DNA from: Bacillota bacterium
GTDB taxonomy: Bacteria; Bacillota; Clostridia; Acetivibrionales; JAEZXR01
Reading direction: 5' to 3'
DNA: 64,000 bases
NCBI GenBank assembly: GCA_023419605.1
Contig: JAEZXR010000020.1
Span: 1-64,000, forward strand
Under the pieces are notes generated by a model. It ran no database searches. It worked only from the letters and a program-made list of their open reading frames with translations, and was not told the origin of the DNA. Of the stretch, positions 1 through 7,438 are shown piece after piece. The position numbers and the translations under genes are program-made. Every line of letters begins with the position of its first letter. Positions within the stretch are counted from its first letter, which is position 1.

Positions 1-32
1 TTATTTTTTACAATCCGTTCTTGTGTTGTCAT
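1..32 (-). CDS. Start of an unidentified protein, cut by window edge
   Basis: Only the first ten codons (MTTQERIVKN) are visible before the gene runs off the left edge. The start is supported by a textbook AAGGAGG ribosome binding site at 44-50 (complement), 11 bases from the ATG. No function can be read from so short a piece. It points the same way as the two small genes to its right. Confidence 0.5.
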   Translation of the reverse strand, partial: MTTQERIVKN

Positions 33-173
33 AGTTTTAATCTCCTCCTTACAACTTTGATTGTTGCCAGGGGAGCTATTGCCCAATCACTATTCACACA
101 CTGTCAAGTCAAGTTAATTCTCTAACACCTCAATTAACGTTATTTATAAATAGGTGGTAAATCATTGCATAGG

Positions 174-356
174 TCACCTGCCGTCAATATAAGCTTTCAT
201 AGCGTTGCATAATGCATCAGATTCATTAAATATAAATATGTTTCTATTACTACCTGACTTATCTCTTATCATATCAATTAAGACAAATTTATGTAGCATG
301 AGGTAGCCGGCTAGACGTTGAGAAAATATAAATGCTTTTTTACTTTGATTCTTCAA
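174..356 (-). CDS. Small orphan protein, resembles DUF5659-type
   Basis: This 60-residue protein has the pattern FIFSQRLAGYLMLHKFVL, then a short polar loop, then NIFIFNESDALCNAMKAY. From memory this resembles the short DUF5659-type proteins of clostridial phages and islands, whose function is unknown; no search could be run. I place the start at a TTG (356), 8 bases from a GAGG ribosome binding site. A GTG at 365 would overlap that site. No transmembrane segment or signal peptide is evident. Confidence 0.55.
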   Translation of the reverse strand: MKNQSKKAFIFSQRLAGYLMLHKFVLIDMIRDKSGSNRNIFIFNESDALCNAMKAYIDGR

Positions 357-405
357 TTCAAACACCTCTTCCGTTTATATAAATTCATAGATTAAGAATA
401 TAAAG

Positions 406-441
406 CACCCTAAACGCAAGTAAATGCAAGCATTTAGGGTG
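406..441 (-). terminator. Hairpin after the 142-aa gene
   Basis: Perfect 9-bp inverted repeat CACCCTAAA/TTTAGGGTG with an 18-base loop. Read on the minus strand it lies just beyond the stop of the gene at 451-879 and is followed by a weak T-rich tract (CTTTATATTCTT). It is probably that gene's terminator. Confidence 0.5.
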
Positions 442-450
442 TATGAATTT

Positions 451-879
451 TTATATCATATATGCATCCCTTAAACCTATTTTAAGGAAATGTCTAATAC
501 CCTCTGTCCTTCCATTATTTGTATAGTATTGAATTAGCAAGCGAGATACATGGTTATTAATTTTTTGTGTAGTATCTTTTTTTTCTTCTTCCGTCATATT
601 AATAAGTTTATTCGTTATAGACAGTAATTCTTCATCTGATGGCTGTGTAATGCCCAATGAGTCATAGTTTAAATCTGAGTTGTAGAGATTCAATTCTTCA
701 ATCAGTACAATTTGTCTTTCTCTTGCATCTTCGAGCCTTCTTGCTTTTCGTTGTTCATATGCAATGTTAGCTTGCATTCTGTCACGTTGAATAGTCTCAT
801 ATTTAGTATTAATTTCGGCTTGAAACTGACTTATACTACTGTCAGTAATGCCAAGTGCTGTTTTTAAATTGTCATTCAT
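451..879 (-). CDS. Hypothetical protein with central coiled coil
   Basis: Unrecognised soluble protein of 142 residues. Residues about 20-60 are rich in Glu, Arg, Lys and Gln with heptad-like spacing and are probably a coiled coil. The rest is helical and charged, and there is no signal peptide or membrane segment. The ATG at 879 follows a GTGAGG ribosome binding site by 8 bases. A perfect palindrome at 904-924 lies 25 bases upstream, between this gene and the XRE-type regulator gene, so it is likely controlled by an island regulator. Confidence 0.6.
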   Translation of the reverse strand: MNDNLKTALGITDSSISQFQAEINTKYETIQRDRMQANIAYEQRKARRLEDARERQIVLIEELNLYNSDLNYDSLGITQPSDEELLSITNKLINMTEEEKKDTTQKINNHVSRLLIQYYTNNGRTEGIRHFLKIGLRDAYMI

Positions 880-903
880 ATTTTATACCTCACTCTCAAC
901 TAG

Positions 904-924
904 TTATGAACATCGTGTTCATAA
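904..924. promoter_or_regulatory. Palindromic operator, copy 1
   Basis: Perfect inverted repeat TTATGAACA-TCG-TGTTCATAA between the divergence-free genes at 451-879 and 945-1151. The same 9-bp arms with a 3-base spacer occur at 4737-4761, and a half-site (TGTTCATA) occurs at 1927-1934 just before the gene at 1955. Repeated occurrence upstream of small genes points to a dimeric repressor site. The nearby XRE protein is a candidate binder, by inference only. Confidence 0.65.
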
Positions 925-944
925 GTTATTTTTATACAAGGATT

Positions 945-1151
945 TTATGGAAATATTTTACATATATTTCTTTCTTTTAGGTTCAGATAATTGATTAATC
1001 TGTTAATCTTTTCATTACCTAAATTTAGACTACCTGTTTTAAATCGACTTAATGACTTCATTGATATCCCTGTCTGATTGGATATAAACGTAAATTTAAT
1101 ACCATTATTTGTAACGTACTTGATTAATCTATCTCTTATCTCCTGTTGCAT
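945..1151 (-). CDS. Small XRE-like helix-turn-helix protein
   Basis: A 68-residue protein whose middle part (GIKFTFISNQTGISMKSLSR) fits a Cro/CI-type helix-turn-helix, followed by LNLGNEKINRLINYLN, the usual last helices of short phage-type XRE proteins. The ATG at 1151 has an AAGGAG site 8 bases upstream. It probably acts as a DNA-binding repressor of the island. The palindrome at 904-924 lies just beyond its 3' end. Confidence 0.7.
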   Translation of the reverse strand: MQQEIRDRLIKYVTNNGIKFTFISNQTGISMKSLSRFKTGSLNLGNEKINRLINYLNLKERNICKIFP

Positions 1152-1200
1152 GTCATCAGCTCCTTATAGTTTTTTTACTACTTAATGACCAAAATAAAAA

Positions 1201-1221
1201 CTGACACTTTGCAAGTGTCAG
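1201..1221 (-). terminator. Minus-strand terminator without an obvious gene
   Basis: Perfect 9-bp stem CTGACACTT/AAGTGTCAG with a 3-base loop. On the minus strand it is followed by GTTTTTATTTT, a good T tract. No plus-strand T tract exists. It would end a minus-strand transcript arriving from the right, where no protein gene is visible. Confidence 0.65.
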
Positions 1222-1954
1222 TCCATGACTTTATTAAGCTTCTATAGTAATAGTGATTACTGACTGGTTTCGCAACCACGTAGAATATAAAATTTATTAA
1301 TAATTTAAAGTTAGCATTGATTGATAGTACACAAAATATGACGTTTGAACACGCAAAACATCATAGTTTGCCATTTTAAGCATTTGAATTTCTATAGACA
1401 TAAATTTGTATTCATTACAATAAAAAAACGGTTCTAGCCTAATCTGGAATGACTTAGAGTATAGCAAATAGATTTGATGATTTACTTTTATCCTAGAATT
1501 GTTGTGTGTACTAAAGTATGGATTAATCTATAAAATACATTCTGCATAGCATTAATGAAAATATTGTCTTTGCTATGCAATAATGGATTATTTCATATTC
1601 TATACAGGTGCTATATAATATATATTATATACTATATAATATTCCCCGCCCCTGCCCCCCCTACATAGCAATTATACATTGCATCCCCCTTTAGCAACCC
1701 AATGACACAAATGTAATATTTCTGTAACATTGTACTTATGATATTCTTGTCAATCGTATTATGAAAATTTTCTTTACCTACGTATGTAAGGATTTTCGTG
1801 GAATATCAAAATTATTTACAAAACAAGGGCAAATTTCCTTTTGTTTAGCGATTAATATAATTGAGTGCCTTGGGGGAATGATATAGCACTCAATATAACA
1901 TATTATTAGAACACTTTAGAATACGGTGTTCATATGTAAATGGAGGGTATTTAT
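1222..1954. other. Long AT-rich non-coding stretch with hairpins
   Basis: No convincing ORF lies in this stretch. It holds an inverted repeat TGCATAGCA/TGCTATGCA (1543-1551 and 1571-1579), an AT-palindromic run followed by a C-rich tract (about 1620-1665), and a 9-bp hairpin ATTGAGTGC/GCACTCAAT (1860-1868 and 1886-1894) with a G-rich loop. A degenerate half operator (TGTTCATA, 1927-1934) lies close to the gene at 1955. Together with the minus-strand terminator at 1201 the left part may encode an untranslated RNA. Confidence 0.45.
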
Positions 1955-2293
1955 ATGGGATGTTTGTATAGTCCATTACCAAAGGAAATCCAATATCATG
2001 CTGTAAATTATAGTAATGTTGAAGCTATTCAGGGATTATTAAGATTTTATAGTAAATTGAAAGCTTTAGCAGTACAATCAATGAATATGGAAGCGTTATG
2101 CATCTTCTATGACGTTGAAAGCGCTTTGAAAGCAATAGAATTAACAGACAAACAAAGAAAAGTTTTAAACCTGTATATTAAGGGTTATACAGAAATAGAA
2201 ATGGGTCAATTAATGAAAACGAGCCATCAAGCCCAGCATAAGCTGATTGTGAAAATATGTAATAAAGTTATTAAATACCTAAAGGGTGAATAG
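1955..2293 (+). CDS. Sigma-region-4-like helix-turn-helix protein
   Basis: A 112-residue protein whose C-terminal half reads LTDKQRKVLNLYIKGYTEIE and continues into a second helix, with the spacing of a sigma-70 region 4 or LuxR-type helix-turn-helix. The N-terminal half is helical and unlike a sigma region 2. Such short proteins in phages and islands act as late or transfer-gene activators (ArpU-like), which is an inference here. The start at 1955 is preferred over the ATG at 1940 because the GGAGGG site (1943-1948) lies 6 bases before it. The next gene follows within 30 bases. Confidence 0.65.
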   Translation: MGCLYSPLPKEIQYHAVNYSNVEAIQGLLRFYSKLKALAVQSMNMEALCIFYDVESALKAIELTDKQRKVLNLYIKGYTEIEMGQLMKTSHQAQHKLIVKICNKVIKYLKGE

Positions 2294-2322
2294 TCATAAA
2301 GTTAAATAATGAGGCTATTGAA

Positions 2323-2622
2323 TTGCCGAGTGAATACACACTTGCAGAAAGAAAAGTATTTGTTAATCAAATTCTTGCCGGGCATCATGCAGACTTTGAA
2401 TACAAGGAGAAACCCTCTGAAGGAAGCAACAGTGAAAACATTGATATAAACAATATTGTGAAAGAACGGTTGGATATTCTGGCTGCTTGTCTTTTAAGGG
2501 CTGATACAGAATATAGGAAAAGTGTTCTATCCAGGCATAAGAGGTCAAAGGTCATTGCAGGAAATCCCATTAAACCAATTCTTCGGAGAATTTTGTGCAG
2601 CAGTTGGCCTTTATTAGGTTAA
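2323..2622 (+). CDS. Hypothetical island protein
   Basis: Unrecognised 99-residue protein starting at a TTG that has a TGAGG site 8 bases upstream. No ATG is available in this frame after the upstream stop at 2287. The sequence is charged and helical, with an Arg/Lys-rich stretch (SRHKRSKVIAGNPIKPILRR) near the C-terminus. It follows the helix-turn-helix gene at 1955-2293 after 29 bases and is probably cotranscribed. The end (CSSWPLLG) looks arbitrary, so a frameshifted or decayed gene is possible. Confidence 0.4.
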   Translation: MPSEYTLAERKVFVNQILAGHHADFEYKEKPSEGSNSENIDINNIVKERLDILAACLLRADTEYRKSVLSRHKRSKVIAGNPIKPILRRILCSSWPLLG

Positions 2623-2699
2623 GTATTGAAAAATTGGTAAGTAGTGCAACAATTAAAAAGTATTTATAAATCAACTTTATTGAATGTGAGGATATACAA

Positions 2700-2882
2700 A
2701 TGATTGATAACAAACTGGATAGTGATAAAACGAATGATATTGGTACATTAGTTGGAATCGGTATGTTAAAGCGCATGTTAAATGCACAATTAATAACTGA
2801 AATAGAATACGAGAAAATGGTTAAAGATTTCAAAGGAAGAATATCCCCGGATTTTAACAATACCAATAATATTAACCAATAG
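2700..2882 (+). CDS. Short SHOCT-like protein
   Basis: A 60-residue protein with the core IGMLKRMLNAQLITEIEYEK, which matches the short C-terminal SHOCT-type motif (leucine-rich turn, then a Leu-Ile-Thr-Glu step and Glu-Tyr). Such peptides often sit beside recombinase or transfer genes. The ATG at 2700 follows a GTGAGG site by 7 bases. The function is unknown. Confidence 0.55.
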   Translation: MIDNKLDSDKTNDIGTLVGIGMLKRMLNAQLITEIEYEKMVKDFKGRISPDFNNTNNINQ

Positions 2883-3055
2883 CATTGTCTACTTTATCAA
2901 CTGCTTGACTTATGAGTTCCCATAATATAACATTGAATAAGAAAGAGAGTACGTAACTGTTTTGTATTCCGAGGTAAGGTACATCAATGTAGTAGTTAGA
3001 TGAAAGACTATCATGCTTGCTACTACGGTATAAATATATAGAGAGGTGGTTCAAA

Positions 3056-3757
3056 ATGCCAATCCAAGATACACCCTTTAAATGGATATGTCCCTTCTGT
3101 AACCATGCTGCAACTATTACGGAAAGTGACATACGTAAGAATTATACAAATTTAAACATTGAAAATAAGTATGGATTTGTGCAAGGAAATCTGATATTTA
3201 TTGTCTGTCCAAATACTGAGTGTAAGGAATTCTCAATGTATATTGATTTGTATGAGATGAAATATTTTCAAGGTAGTCTTTTCAGAGAAAAACATGTAAA
3301 ATCTTGGTGCCTTATGCCAGAGTCTCAAGCACGAGTTCTTCCTGATTATATTCCAGAACCAATAAAAGAAGATTATAGTGAAGCATGTCTGATAAAGGAT
3401 TTAAGTCCTAAAGCCTCTGCCACCCTTTCAAGACGGTGTTTACAAGGGATGATAAGAGATTTTTGGAAGGTTAGTAAATCAAGACTTGTAGATGAAATTG
3501 AAACCATAAAGGATAAGGTTGACCCACTTACATGGGACGCTATAGATGCAGTAAGGAAGGTCGGTAATATCGGAGCCCATATGGAAAAGGACATAAATGT
3601 TGTGGTTGATGTTGAGCCTGAAGAAGCAGGAATGCTGATTGAACTGATGGAAACTCTAATAAATGACTGGTACATAAACAGGTTTGAGCGCCAACAGAGA
3701 CTCCAGAGTATTGTCAAAATGAAAGAAGATAAGGAACAAGCCAAAAACAGCAAGTAA
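3056..3757 (+). CDS. DUF4145 protein with N-terminal zinc ribbon
   Basis: A 233-residue protein. Cys12-x2-Cys15 and Cys51-x4-Cys56 form a probable zinc ribbon. From about residue 110 the sequence ACLIKDLSPKASATLSRRCL, then WDAIDAVRKVGNIGAHMEKD, is typical of DUF4145, a helical domain found in defence islands and fused to restriction or nuclease modules. The start at 3056 is chosen because GAGAGGTGG lies just upstream; the longer frame from 3017 lacks a ribosome binding site. It stands alone, and a terminator follows at 3764. A defence-related role is possible but nothing here proves it. Confidence 0.75.
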   Translation: MPIQDTPFKWICPFCNHAATITESDIRKNYTNLNIENKYGFVQGNLIFIVCPNTECKEFSMYIDLYEMKYFQGSLFREKHVKSWCLMPESQARVLPDYIPEPIKEDYSEACLIKDLSPKASATLSRRCLQGMIRDFWKVSKSRLVDEIETIKDKVDPLTWDAIDAVRKVGNIGAHMEKDINVVVDVEPEEAGMLIELMETLINDWYINRFERQQRLQSIVKMKEDKEQAKNSK

Positions 3758-3763
3758 ATGATT

Positions 3764-3795
3764 AGCCCTGTTCGGTAAATGGATAGGGCTTTTAT
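3764..3795 (+). terminator. Terminator after the DUF4145 gene
   Basis: Stem AGCCCT/AGGGCT followed directly by TTTTA, seven bases after the stop codon of the DUF4145 gene. Confidence 0.65.
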
Positions 3796-3880
3796 TATGC
3801 CCGTTTGGGAATGTCCCGAATTGCGTGTTTCTGAATTTTTTAAGGTTTACAAAGTATACATAACAACATATTCTCCGTTA

Positions 3881-3914
3881 AAATCGTCCTCTCGTAAAGG
3901 GCGATTTTTTTAAC
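3881..3914 (+). terminator. Second rho-independent terminator
   Basis: Stem AAATCG-CC paired with GG-CGATTT, with one bulge on each side and a short loop, followed by a run of seven T. It lies between the DUF4145 gene and the convergent gene at 4028-4528 and may also serve the minus strand. Confidence 0.7.
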
Positions 3915-4027
3915 TCATTATTACGTTTTCTATAAAAATGCTTATTAGCCATAATAGGTAAAACATGGGTTTTCTTCAGTCTCGCTTTTATAAAGATTGT
4001 ATACTAGTTTTATACTCATTAACTTAG

Positions 4028-4528
4028 TTACTTCTTCCACTTTTCATCTTCATACCATGCTTTTCCACTATACTCATTCCATTGAACAGTTGATTTGGTA
4101 AATGAAAGTGTAAGATAGTAATTGCCAGCACCGCCATCAATATTAAAACAAACAATATGTGTTTTCCCTTCAACCTTGGGCGATTCTTCCATACTGTAAA
4201 TGTAGCAATAATTACTCATGGTGTTTCTCAAAATTTTATTATATTCATTTGGATTTGCAGTTTTAGCTTCTACAGATTCAATCAAAGCTTGGTTTGAATC
4301 ATAGACTTTATAAGCCCCAAAAACAATTTTTTCTATTTGGACATTTTCAAAAACAATTTCAGCTTCTTCAATGCACATATCCTTATCAAAACTATTTTGC
4401 GAATTGTGTATAGTTGCGTTGACCGCAGATAACTGCCATATCATATTTCCATCATGGAAGTCTATCTTTTGTAGTTCTGCATCGTGGAAGCTAAAGTGAT
4501 TTAACTCATCAATCGCTATGTATCTCAT
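4028..4528 (-). CDS. Hypothetical protein, 166 aa
   Basis: Unrecognised soluble protein with no signal peptide or membrane segment. It begins YIAIDELNHFSFHDAELQKI and alternates hydrophobic and polar residues in a way that suggests a mostly beta structure. The family is not one I can name. Small orphan proteins of this type in islands are sometimes immunity proteins, but no toxin partner is visible nearby. The ATG at 4528 follows a CAGGAG site by 9 bases. Confidence 0.6.
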   Translation of the reverse strand: MRYIAIDELNHFSFHDAELQKIDFHDGNMIWQLSAVNATIHNSQNSFDKDMCIEEAEIVFENVQIEKIVFGAYKVYDSNQALIESVEAKTANPNEYNKILRNTMSNYCYIYSMEESPKVEGKTHIVCFNIDGGAGNYYLTLSFTKSTVQWNEYSGKAWYEDEKWKK

Positions 4529-4849
4529 ATTGTTGAACTCCTGCTTGAGACAAAATATAATTTTCCTTATTTCGCTATTTAACTATCCTCTAACAATAAT
4601 ATTAATAATTTTCCATATAGTCAAATCTTTATGAAAGGACTTAATTATTGAGTTTATACTATTTGTTTACATATTTCAATGATAAATTACGATGCAAAAA
4701 CAAGGACATACGTTCTGGTACGTTCGTTTAATCCTTACTTATGAACATTGTGTTCATAAGTCAATTAACATTTTTAATACAATAAAGTACACACGGGCAA
4801 ACGTTCTGTATGTTAATGTGTAAACTACCTTTATGTATATGAACAATCA
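4529..4849. other. Intergenic stretch with operator and ACGTTC repeats
   Basis: No ORF with a ribosome binding site lies here. The stretch holds three copies of ACGTTC (4710-4715, 4720-4725, 4801-4806) and the perfect 25-bp palindrome annotated separately at 4737-4761. It lies between two minus-strand genes and contains the promoter region of the upstream one. Confidence 0.5.
4737..4761. promoter_or_regulatory. Palindromic operator, copy 2
   Basis: Perfect 11-bp arms ACTTATGAACA and TGTTCATAAGT around TTG. It is the longer relative of the palindrome at 904-924. The repeat of the same arms and spacer 3.8 kb away indicates a shared regulator of the island. Confidence 0.65.
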
Positions 4850-5074
4850 TTATTTGCTATATAATTCAGGGCATAGTACCCTACTGGCTGTATCAATTAT
4901 GCTGTCAATAACTTCTTGATTGTGTTCTTTTGCAAAACTTAGGTAAACCCACATTTTGGCTTCCTCATCATATATCTTTAGTTTTACTTCCCCATCCTCA
5001 TAAGTGATTTCAGTATATTCTTTACCGTAAAGGACAATCACTTCTTCCTTAATTACCTTTTTATTGTTCATCAT
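4850..5074 (-). CDS. Hypothetical protein, 74 aa
   Basis: Unrecognised acidic protein of 74 residues (start MMNNKKVIKEEVIVLYGKEY) with alternating beta-like segments. The ATG at 5074 is chosen because AAGGGAG lies 8 bases upstream; the longer reading from 5098 would run across that site. No membrane segment is seen. Confidence 0.55.
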   Translation of the reverse strand: MMNNKKVIKEEVIVLYGKEYTEITYEDGEVKLKIYDEEAKMWVYLSFAKEHNQEVIDSIIDTASRVLCPELYSK

Positions 5075-5345
5075 AAATAGCACTCCCTTAGTAAACATTA
5101 CATCATGCTTTGATGCTTATGACGATTATATGACAATCAAGAATGATTTTCAATCGAATATAAATAATATATAATCCAACATAACATATAGTAATATCTA
5201 GATATTAAGATTATGGAATAGTAATATAGCTATATTTTCAATTTGCGTATGACTATGGCTAAATATGGACATATTTGATTGAATATAACAATTTCGTCTG
5301 ATATAATTTAACAAAAAGCAAATTGTAAATATGTAGGTGGAAGCT

Positions 5346-5591
5346 ATGCTGGATTTCGTTGCTGAACTTAATAAGTTACCCAAAGAAGAATTCCAGGGAA
5401 TAACACGAGAGGAACTTATAAAAATTAGTGCCAATATGAAAGATGGTGATAAAATTCTCCTGTACTCATCCGAGAAAATAGAATTTAAACTTTTTAAGAT
5501 AAAGAGAAAAGTATATGAAGTTATATGCGAATTTGGAGATAGACCATTTACAGAAGTATTCAGGGCTATGATGAAAGCAAAAGGACTTTGA
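5346..5591 (+). CDS. Hypothetical protein, 81 aa
   Basis: Unrecognised charged protein of 81 residues, beginning MLDFVAELNKLPKEEFQGIT. The ATG at 5346 has a TAGGTGG site five bases upstream. A GTG in the same frame at 5337 overlaps that site and is rejected. The composition (Lys and Glu-rich, with an amphipathic first helix) would suit a small DNA-associated or antitoxin-like protein, but no family match is clear. Confidence 0.5.
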   Translation: MLDFVAELNKLPKEEFQGITREELIKISANMKDGDKILLYSSEKIEFKLFKIKRKVYEVICEFGDRPFTEVFRAMMKAKGL

Positions 5592-5595
5592 AAAT

Positions 5596-5610
5596 AGTAT
5601 ACTTAGTGAG
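5596..5610 (+). repeat. Direct repeat, copy 1
   Basis: AGTATACTTAGTGAG, repeated with one mismatch at 5804-5818 (208 bases away). A partial match (TATACTT) overlaps the -10 element at 5914. Confidence 0.5.
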
Positions 5611-5803
5611 ATAAAAAGGATTAGGTATAATAAAGAAACACATTATTTATGATGTACCCCAGCATACGGGCTGTTTTCTTACAAAGGGGTATGGCACACC
5701 CACCCCACCCCCTCTATGCAGGGGTCATTTCATTTCAATTTAGTAAACCCGCCCACCTATATTCTATTGCGTCGACTAATAAGTGGTTTGAATAGTATCT
5801 AAA

Positions 5804-5818
5804 AGTATACTTATTGAG
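5804..5818 (+). repeat. Direct repeat, copy 2
   Basis: AGTATACTTATTGAG, the partner of the 15-mer at 5596-5610, about 75 bases upstream of the recombinase promoter. Confidence 0.5.
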
Positions 5819-5891
5819 GACATAAATAACTAACACAATTACAGTATCGAAATGTACACATAATTAATTTCGATAATTCTCGAAAATAATG

Positions 5892-5919
5892 TTGACATTT
5901 TAATACTATTTGATATACT
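5892..5919 (+). promoter_or_regulatory. Sigma-A promoter of the recombinase gene
   Basis: Consensus TTGACA (5892-5897), a 16-base spacer and TATACT (5914-5919), 33 bases before the start codon of the recombinase. Confidence 0.65.
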
Positions 5920-5951
5920 TTAGATACAGCAACTTATTGGAGGTAATGAAA

Positions 5952-6596
5952 ATGCCTAATGTATATGGATATCACAGAACATCAACCACTGACCAGCATC
6001 TTGATAGAGGAATCACTGCAATTAAAGATTATTGCCAAAACAACAATATAACTTTAACTGAAATGTTTACAGACCAACAGACAGGCAAGAACTTTAATAG
6101 ACCAGATTATCAAGCAATGAAAAGGATTGCAAAGAACAAAGGAGATATAATAATACTCTCTGAACTTGACAGGTTAGGAAGAAATAAAGAGGACACACTT
6201 AAAGAACTTCAACACTATAAAAATTTAGGTGTAAGGGTAATGATATTAGAAATACCAACAACGCTGGTTGATTACTCAAAGATGGATAATTCTATGTCAA
6301 CTATGATAATGGAAACCATCAACAATATGCTTATTGAAATGTATGCCACCTTTGCCCATGCTGAAATGCAGAAGCGTGAAAAACGCCAAAAAGAAGGTAT
6401 TCAATCAAAAAAAGTACGTGGTGAATGGGATGATTATGGCAGACCCAAAGCAATGGATTATGAAGTATTTTCAAAAGAGTACCAGAAGGTAAAGGAAGGG
6501 ACTTTAAAGCCATTTGAATGTATGAGAAAACTTGGATTAACTAAACCTACTTTCTACAGGTATAAGAAGCAATATGAAGCAAAACATATGGAATAG
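5952..6596 (+). CDS. Small serine recombinase (resolvase/invertase family)
   Basis: A 214-residue site-specific DNA recombinase. The N-terminus VYGYHRTSTTDQHLDRG carries the nucleophile Ser11, which attacks DNA to form a 5'-phosphoserine link. The conserved LSELDRLGRN (residues 69-78) is the second family signature. A C-terminal helix-turn-helix (MRKLGLTKPTFYRYKKQY) provides DNA binding. The length is that of resolvases and invertases, not large serine integrases. The start is set at 5952 because GGAGGT (5938-5943) is 8 bases away. It has its own promoter, and repeats upstream may be its target. It may resolve dimers or invert DNA rather than integrate the island. Confidence 0.88.
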   Translation: MPNVYGYHRTSTTDQHLDRGITAIKDYCQNNNITLTEMFTDQQTGKNFNRPDYQAMKRIAKNKGDIIILSELDRLGRNKEDTLKELQHYKNLGVRVMILEIPTTLVDYSKMDNSMSTMIMETINNMLIEMYATFAHAEMQKREKRQKEGIQSKKVRGEWDDYGRPKAMDYEVFSKEYQKVKEGTLKPFECMRKLGLTKPTFYRYKKQYEAKHME

Positions 6597-6602
6597 TAAT
6601 AG

Positions 6603-6658
6603 AATAGCTTATGGAACATACTGGCATAGACTTTTTAAGGTATGTTCTATAAGCTATT
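6603..6658. terminator. Bidirectional terminator between convergent genes
   Basis: Inverted repeat with 19-base arms (6603-6621 and 6640-6658) matching at 18 of 19 positions, directly after the recombinase stop codon and before the convergent gene at 6681-6887. Confidence 0.7.
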
Positions 6659-6680
6659 TAAAGGCTATGTAATTGAATTC

Positions 6681-6887
6681 TTAGCCCTTCAAATGTTCAA
6701 TAGTATTGAATACTATATTTTCAATTTCTGTGTCGGGTTCGTCTTTGTCAGTATCAACTAGGTTGCTAATTAGTGCTATTGCAGTATCTTTGTGTATAGC
6801 ACCTTTGCAAACTGAATCCATTAAATAATCCATCATGCATTTAATTCTGAACAATTCTATAGTTGTGCATTCATATAGCTTAGCCAT
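6681..6887 (-). CDS. Hypothetical small protein, 68 aa
   Basis: Unrecognised helical acidic protein of 68 residues beginning MAKLYECTTIELFRIKCMMD. The start at 6887 is chosen because GGAGGT lies upstream with a short spacer; the longer reading overlaps that site. No membrane segment or motif can be named. Confidence 0.5.
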   Translation of the reverse strand: MAKLYECTTIELFRIKCMMDYLMDSVCKGAIHKDTAIALISNLVDTDKDEPDTEIENIVFNTIEHLKG

Positions 6888-7016
6888 ATTTACCTCCATT
6901 ATGCATATTGTTTTTTAAAAGTTACATATTAACCTTATAAAGTTAATTGTATCAGTTAACGTCACAAATGTAAAGAGTATTATTTTAACTTTGTAAGAAT
7001 AAAATTTTGCATATTA

Positions 7017-7045
7017 TTGAACTGTTTAACTCTACATGATAAAAT
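7017..7045 (+). promoter_or_regulatory. Promoter of the XRE gene
   Basis: TTGAAC (7017-7022), a 17-base spacer and TAAAAT (7040-7045), followed 23 bases later by the start codon of the gene at 7069. Confidence 0.55.
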
Positions 7046-7068
7046 AATAGCCATATGGGGGTGAGGCA

Positions 7069-7293
7069 ATGATTAAATGTAATTTGCGTAGGCTTATGGC
7101 TGATTATAAGATTGATGATATATCCGATTTGATGAGAATGTCCGGATTAAGTCGTAATGCTATTAATAGGCTTTATAAGGGTACTGACGATGATATAGAG
7201 GTAACAAGTCTAAAGACATTAATAACGCTTTGCAAAGTATTCAACTGTAAATTATCAGATTTATTGGAATATGCACCAGACAATACAAAATAA
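7069..7293 (+). CDS. XRE/Cro-CI family transcriptional regulator
   Basis: A 74-residue protein that is almost only a helix-turn-helix: ISDLMRMSGLSRNAINRLYK, then SLKTLITLCKVFNCKLSDLL, the full five-helix Cro/CI pattern including the typical last Asp-Leu-Leu. It should bind operator DNA as a dimer. It is the last gene before the tRNA fragment and so may be the terminal regulator of the island. A good promoter lies at 7017-7045, and the start has GGGGGTGAG upstream. Confidence 0.82.
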   Translation: MIKCNLRRLMADYKIDDISDLMRMSGLSRNAINRLYKGTDDDIEVTSLKTLITLCKVFNCKLSDLLEYAPDNTK

Positions 7294-7371
7294 ATCTTAT
7301 TACTGTTTACAATCTTATATTTGATTGACATGCTTTAGGATTTTAAATATAATAATAAAAGATTAACCGTT

Positions 7372-7392
7372 GGTTTATATGTGGTATAAACC
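7372..7392. repeat. Small inverted repeat near the island end
   Basis: Perfect 8-bp arms GGTTTATA and TATAAACC around TGTGG, about 50 bases before the tRNA-Trp fragment. It could be an accessory site of the integration region or a weak terminator of the XRE gene; no T run follows. Confidence 0.4.
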
Positions 7393-7438
7393 GTTTCAAA
7401 ACTAGGATTTTACAAGGTTTTAAGTGGGTGAAGGCTAA

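Larger units (their letters stand above)
5592..5951. other. Non-coding region before the recombinase, candidate res site
   Basis: This stretch has no gene. It contains a near-identical pair of 15-mers (5596-5610 and 5804-5818), a TACCCC/GGGGTA inverted repeat around 5654-5692, a C-rich tract (about 5698-5715) and the recombinase promoter. Small serine recombinases bind several sites just upstream of their own gene, so the repeats may be recombinase binding sites. Confidence 0.45.

Noticed and set aside
69..75. AGGGGAG, exact partner of the tRNA-Trp acceptor half
   Set aside because: The bases that follow cannot form a D arm or an anticodon arm, so this is not the missing 5' half of the tRNA. 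Taken as chance.
904..924. Palindrome as a LexA (SOS) box
   Set aside because: The Bacillota LexA box has four bases between GAAC and GTTC; here there are five in both copies, and the flanks differ.
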